Assembly: GCA_947034885.2 (NCBI GenBank)
Contig: OX344751.2
Span: forward strand, 17,112,001 to 17,176,000
Source: Thuidium tamariscinum
Taxonomy: Eukaryota > Streptophyta > Bryopsida > Hypnales > Thuidiaceae
Length of the DNA stretch: 64,000 nt
Direction of reading: 5' to 3'
Shown: piece by piece, positions 60,284 to 64,000 of the stretch
Layout: each line of letters starts with the position of its first letter
Position numbering within the stretch: the stretch's first letter is position 1
Made by a program: the position numbers and the translations under genes
The notes under the pieces: generated by a model
Seen by the model: the letters and a program-made list of their open reading frames with translations, nothing else
What the model was told of the DNA's origin: nothing
The model's database searches: none

Positions 60284-62999
60284 GCTAGACTTGCACTTGC
60301 TTTCTCTTGCAATAGGTGACAACGAGCCCTTTTTTTTTACTTTTTGAGAAAGTGCCAAAATGGCGATTACTTCAAATTTGGTGGAGCATTGTATTTCTAC
60401 ATTCATCCATCTTTTGAACTTAAAAATACTTTTCCATCGTATTCATACACATTTATTTAATTCAAATTTGGCAATTTCATCCATATTTCAAAGTGAACTG
60501 GAAAAAATTTGGCGAAAAAAGACTATTTTTATCTGGCAAAAAAAAGACATTTATTTTGAAATGGTGCAATCTGGCCCCACGGTGCCTCAAAAGAAAGAGC
60601 TGGTGACAACTAAAACCAACTTGGCAGCCTAATGTCCAACAAGACACTGCTTCGACTCCGATTTGGAAAAACACATTTGTACCAACTTCCAATTAGCTTC
60701 CCAACTGAATTTAAAACGCCCATTAAGATCCACTACTTAGCAGCCGAATCGGATCTGCAGCCAAGTCATTTGAACCTCCGACTTGGCAGATTAACCTTTT
60801 CCGACTTGGAACAACAAAAACTAGCCAATTGTCTTACAGACTCTCTTCACACTGGTCAAAAATTGAGCCATTGCTACACCAACTTGGAATTACAAAATAT
60901 CCAAAATTAGAGTCTACATTTCTGCGTGTCTACAAGCACTTAGGGTAGAAGCAGCGTTCACAAAACTGGCTAAATTTTGCTCCATTGCTACTAAAATTTT
61001 TCAGTAGCTAAATTTCTATAAGAAAAAATCCTTGAAAAAAATTAAATTTTAGCTAAAATTTCAACAACCAATAGAATTTGATGGCCAATTTGTTACTTCT
61101 TCTACATTGGAATTAGCATCTATGTAGTTAGTTATGGGTATTAGTAACCCCCATTATCCTTTACAACTTGCAAAATCCTTTCTTTTCTAATTTTTTTAAT
61201 GCCACCTTTTCTCAAGATAGCCAAAGTTGATGCTTATTTATCTTGAGGGTAGAAAATTGCACTAAATCCCCTAAACTAGGTAGCATATTGCACCAAATTC
61301 TATAAACTAGTTTTGGGATCATTGGGTAGAAGTAGCTAGTTTTTAAAATAGTACACAAGATGTGAAAAAAGAAAATGGTCCATGAATTGTAGAATTTTGA
61401 CAATATAGCAACTTGTTTTTTTTTCCTTGGATTTTGGCACTTTGTTTTTCCTACTTTTTCAACACTCCCAATTTTGGATTTATTTTTTCTATTTGTGTAT
61501 AAATGTGTTACTCTTTCTAAATTTTCTCAAGAATAATATTTGGATATTCAAAATTGACAACAATGAGAATTTTCAGATTTTCAAAAAAATACTTCTATAA
61601 TTTTTTGAAATTTTGGACATGTTCCGAATTTTCTCTAGTTATTTCCAAAACTAACCTACTCATACAGTATCACAACTTTAAGGTAATAAATTAGGACCAC
61701 TTTACAATTTTTGGCCTCTCAATGAATTGAACTGGAGGATCAAGTGCATTTATTAATAAAAATATGCAAGGATGAAACCACATTGTACCCTATCATTTAG
61801 TGCATGAAAACATGAAAACATGAAAACATGAAAACATGAAAACAAATATAAATCAAAAGTTGTTGTAACATGAATTAGAAGGGAAGGTTTTGGCTCATTA
61901 CTATTTAAAATTCTCTTAGTTTCAAAAAAGACAATTGGGTGCATGCATCAAAGTTATAGGCTATTAGAAAGGAATAAAAAAGATAGGAAAAATATATTTG
62001 AGGAGCTTATACAAGATTGACCTTTGACTTTTGAAATTTGGCAAGTATTTAATTAACATGACATAGTGTGGATTGGAAAAAACACTAAACATAATATTGA
62101 AAAATCTCACTTCAAGAAGAATAAAAGTCTTTGGACCCTAGAGGCAAGTTAGGTAGTGTGTCTCCCCCCTAATTTTTTTATTCCAACTTCAAAACACTAT
62201 AGTCTTCTATCTATATAGCCAACTTTTCTAATGTTTTTCCTACACATTTCCATAGTATTCTAATAATACTTTGTACTGTGGAATTTTAAAAAATTGACTT
62301 ACTATGCATAAATTTTCTAAAAATATTACTAACATATTTCTAATACCACAATCTCAACTTTGAACATTACAAGATCCAACAAAAAAATTGTAATTAAGTA
62401 ATATTGTTCGTATTTTCCCCCACGTAATTGTTAATCTAGATGGTTTTAGATTCTATAGTTATAATTTGAAGGAATTCTTTAAAAATAATCAAATCTTTGT
62501 CTTAGTTTTTTTTTATGGGAAACAAAGTCCAATCTTAGTATTCTAAGATGATGCACAAAATTCTAAACCCTAAACCACTATATGATGTTTGATTGTCATA
62601 TTTTACCTTGTTGGGAAGAGAATTTCTTGCTTTTCACTAAAAAAACTCAAAAATCCTATATATAAAAAAAGAGTTTGAACATTAAACCTATATAAACATT
62701 AGAGACCTAAAGGGTTTGATGGATGACTTCACTATAAATTGTAAAAACAAAGAATACACTTGTTGGTCTAATAATTGGTATACTTGAGTAACTACCTTGG
62801 TCATTGGAGCCTTGCATCCTTCCAAAAAAAATGGATTAATTCATAAACAACCTCTGTCAGGCTATTTTTTATTGATGAATGTGAGAGTTTTTTCTTGTAT
62901 AGAATAAAAGTGTAACTATTCATTCTTAAAATTAGGGGAAGACTTCTATAGTAGTTTAACTTCCAAACGTGTGCCTTTTAAAATTAATTTTTTTTTTTA
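60284..62999. other. AT-rich DNA without recognised gene
   Basis: Frames of 90-92 codons at 60360-60632 and 60632-60910 have no recognisable domain; the second is simply a dense patch of the CAACTTGG-type motif. A relative of the 56028 repeat lies at 60960-61080. Confidence 0.5.
61801..61845. repeat. (ACATGAAA)n microsatellite
   Basis: Five tandem copies of the octamer CATGAAAA. Confidence 0.95.
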
Positions 63000-64000
63000 T
63001 CCAATGATTCCTATTTGGTATCAAAATTGATGATTTCCACGGGTTGTACCAAGGCCACCTTTTCCACGGTGGAAGATGTATTGGCTCCTCTCCATCGTGC
63101 CAAGTCAGCGAATTGCCACGTCAAAAAGCTGACGTGGCAATGCAATCGGGATCTCACACACAGCAAACACCAGAACACGGAGCTCTCACCGCCGGCATAA
63201 GGCTTCTCACTCGACGAAGACTTGAGATTTGTGATTTCGTATTTTAGAACCCACAATTGGCTTTCTCTCTAGAAATCGATTCACTGCCACTTGCATTTTC
63301 CAATTCAATTCAAGCTTCACATTCTTGTCTTATGGTGCTCGAATGCTGGTAGGTCTTATCTCCTTCACCTGTAGTTTTTGGCATTCAAAGCAGGAGGCCT
63401 CACATCAGCTTCCTTGAACAGAGAAATTTTCAATTTGAAAGCAATGTTTTACTTTATACAACCAGTGTTTGCGTGCTTGTAGTATTGGTTCTCTTTTTCA
63501 CTTAGTTTAGAAGTTTAGGGTTGATCCATTTATGTACGGTTTGCGTGTCTGCCTCGATTGATTGGTTTCTCTACCATGGGTTTTGTGAACCAATGTTGTA
63601 TAATACAGAACCAATGTGGTTTTCTACTCACATTATAAAGTTGGGCTTCAATAATTCGTCTGTGGTCTGCATGTTGATTTGGGTTATTCGTTCCTCTAGT
63701 ACCATATTTGTGAATTGTGCCAGAGTAGTTCTTTCGAAACCATCAGAATACTTTATGAACAGTTGCACACTTGTTTTTTTGAGGGTTGCAGAAGGATATG
63801 CCTTGAGATTTGAAGTGGTGGCGTTGTGAGTGACGAAATTGGATTTTCCAATGGTGCGATATTTTAGTTTTCCTCAGTGCCATTGGAGTGAGAGGAATAA
63901 GCCTTAAAGTGGTGTTCCAATCACGCATACTTCTATAGTTTCTGTGTCTGTTGAACTGTGCACAATTGATTTTATCTGCATAGATATGGTGCAGATGTTA
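63000..64000 (+). promoter_or_regulatory. Putative promoter and 5' leader of a plus-strand gene leaving the window
   Basis: Base composition changes to gene-like at about 63000. The palindromic bZIP-type site (63112-63141) lies upstream of a leader-like stretch. A plausible donor CTG|GTAGGT near 63350 suggests a first, possibly non-coding, exon followed by an intron. No protein can be assigned; frames up to 102 codons after 63500 are unrecognised. Confidence 0.35.
63112..63141. promoter_or_regulatory. Perfect inverted pair of TGACGTGGCAAT sites
   Basis: ATTGCCACGTCA (63112-63123) and TGACGTGGCAAT (63130-63141) are exact reverse complements with a six-base loop. TGACGTGG is a bZIP core (G-box/ABRE or the UPRE used by plant bZIP60/bZIP28-type factors). 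A second short palindrome, TTCCACGGTGGAA, lies near 63061. Confidence 0.6.

Noticed and set aside
60632-60910. 92-codon plus-strand frame
   Set aside because: Its sequence is explained by the dense CAACTTGG-type motif patch rather than by a protein-coding constraint.
1-64000. tRNA, rRNA, CRISPR array or prokaryotic operon features
   Set aside because: None seen on reading; introns and gene families show plant nuclear DNA. Short tRNA genes cannot be fully excluded without a covariance-model scan.

Overview
The window is nuclear DNA of a land plant. The host genes have many GT-AG introns and belong to plant families: early-nodulin-like phytocyanins, a GDSL-type SGNH hydrolase and REM-like B3 proteins. 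Retromer VPS35 and a CHCHD2/10-type mitochondrial protein are also present. The gene islands are moderately GC-rich and sit in very AT-rich, repeat-filled DNA. An R2-like LINE remnant and a piggyBac-like transposon remnant would be unusual in a flowering plant, so a non-seed plant (bryophyte or lycophyte grade) is my guess. I cannot name a species.

Layout. 1-3.66 kb: two phytocyanin/ENODL genes head to head, mirror images of each other through coding exons, 5'UTR introns and TATA boxes; the left one runs off the window. 7.06-15.39 kb: a complete 23-exon VPS35 gene on the minus strand. 16.46-19.15 kb: a complete five-exon SGNH hydrolase gene on the minus strand. 19.2-36 kb: almost gene-free, with an RLE-type LINE 3' end (23.4-24.5 kb), MITEs, minisatellites and dispersed AT-rich repeats. 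36.1-37.3 kb: a three-exon gene with two B3 domains. 39.2-39.6 and 48.5-48.95 kb: two nearly identical intronless CHCHD2/10-like genes in opposite orientation, each inside a roughly 1.7-kb arm of a second inverted duplication. The 8.4 kb between the arms holds a decayed piggyBac-like transposon with three smaller elements nested in it. 50.7-52.5 kb: a second gene with two B3 domains and an AT-hook-like motif. 53-63 kb: AT-rich repeats and MITEs with no gene seen. 63.0-64.0 kb: what looks like the promoter and leader of a plus-strand gene leaving the window, marked by a perfect inverted pair of TGACGTGG-type sites.

The host genes do not form a pathway; their jobs are apoplastic (ENODL, SGNH hydrolase), endosomal (VPS35), mitochondrial (CHCHD) and nuclear (B3). 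The features that stand out are architectural: two independent head-to-head inverted gene duplications, three CACTA-type MITEs with exact 3-bp target duplications (two inside the piggyBac copy), and two transposon types not expected in the better-known plant genomes. No rRNA, tRNA, CRISPR or prokaryotic feature was found, and I found no convincing wholly new system.
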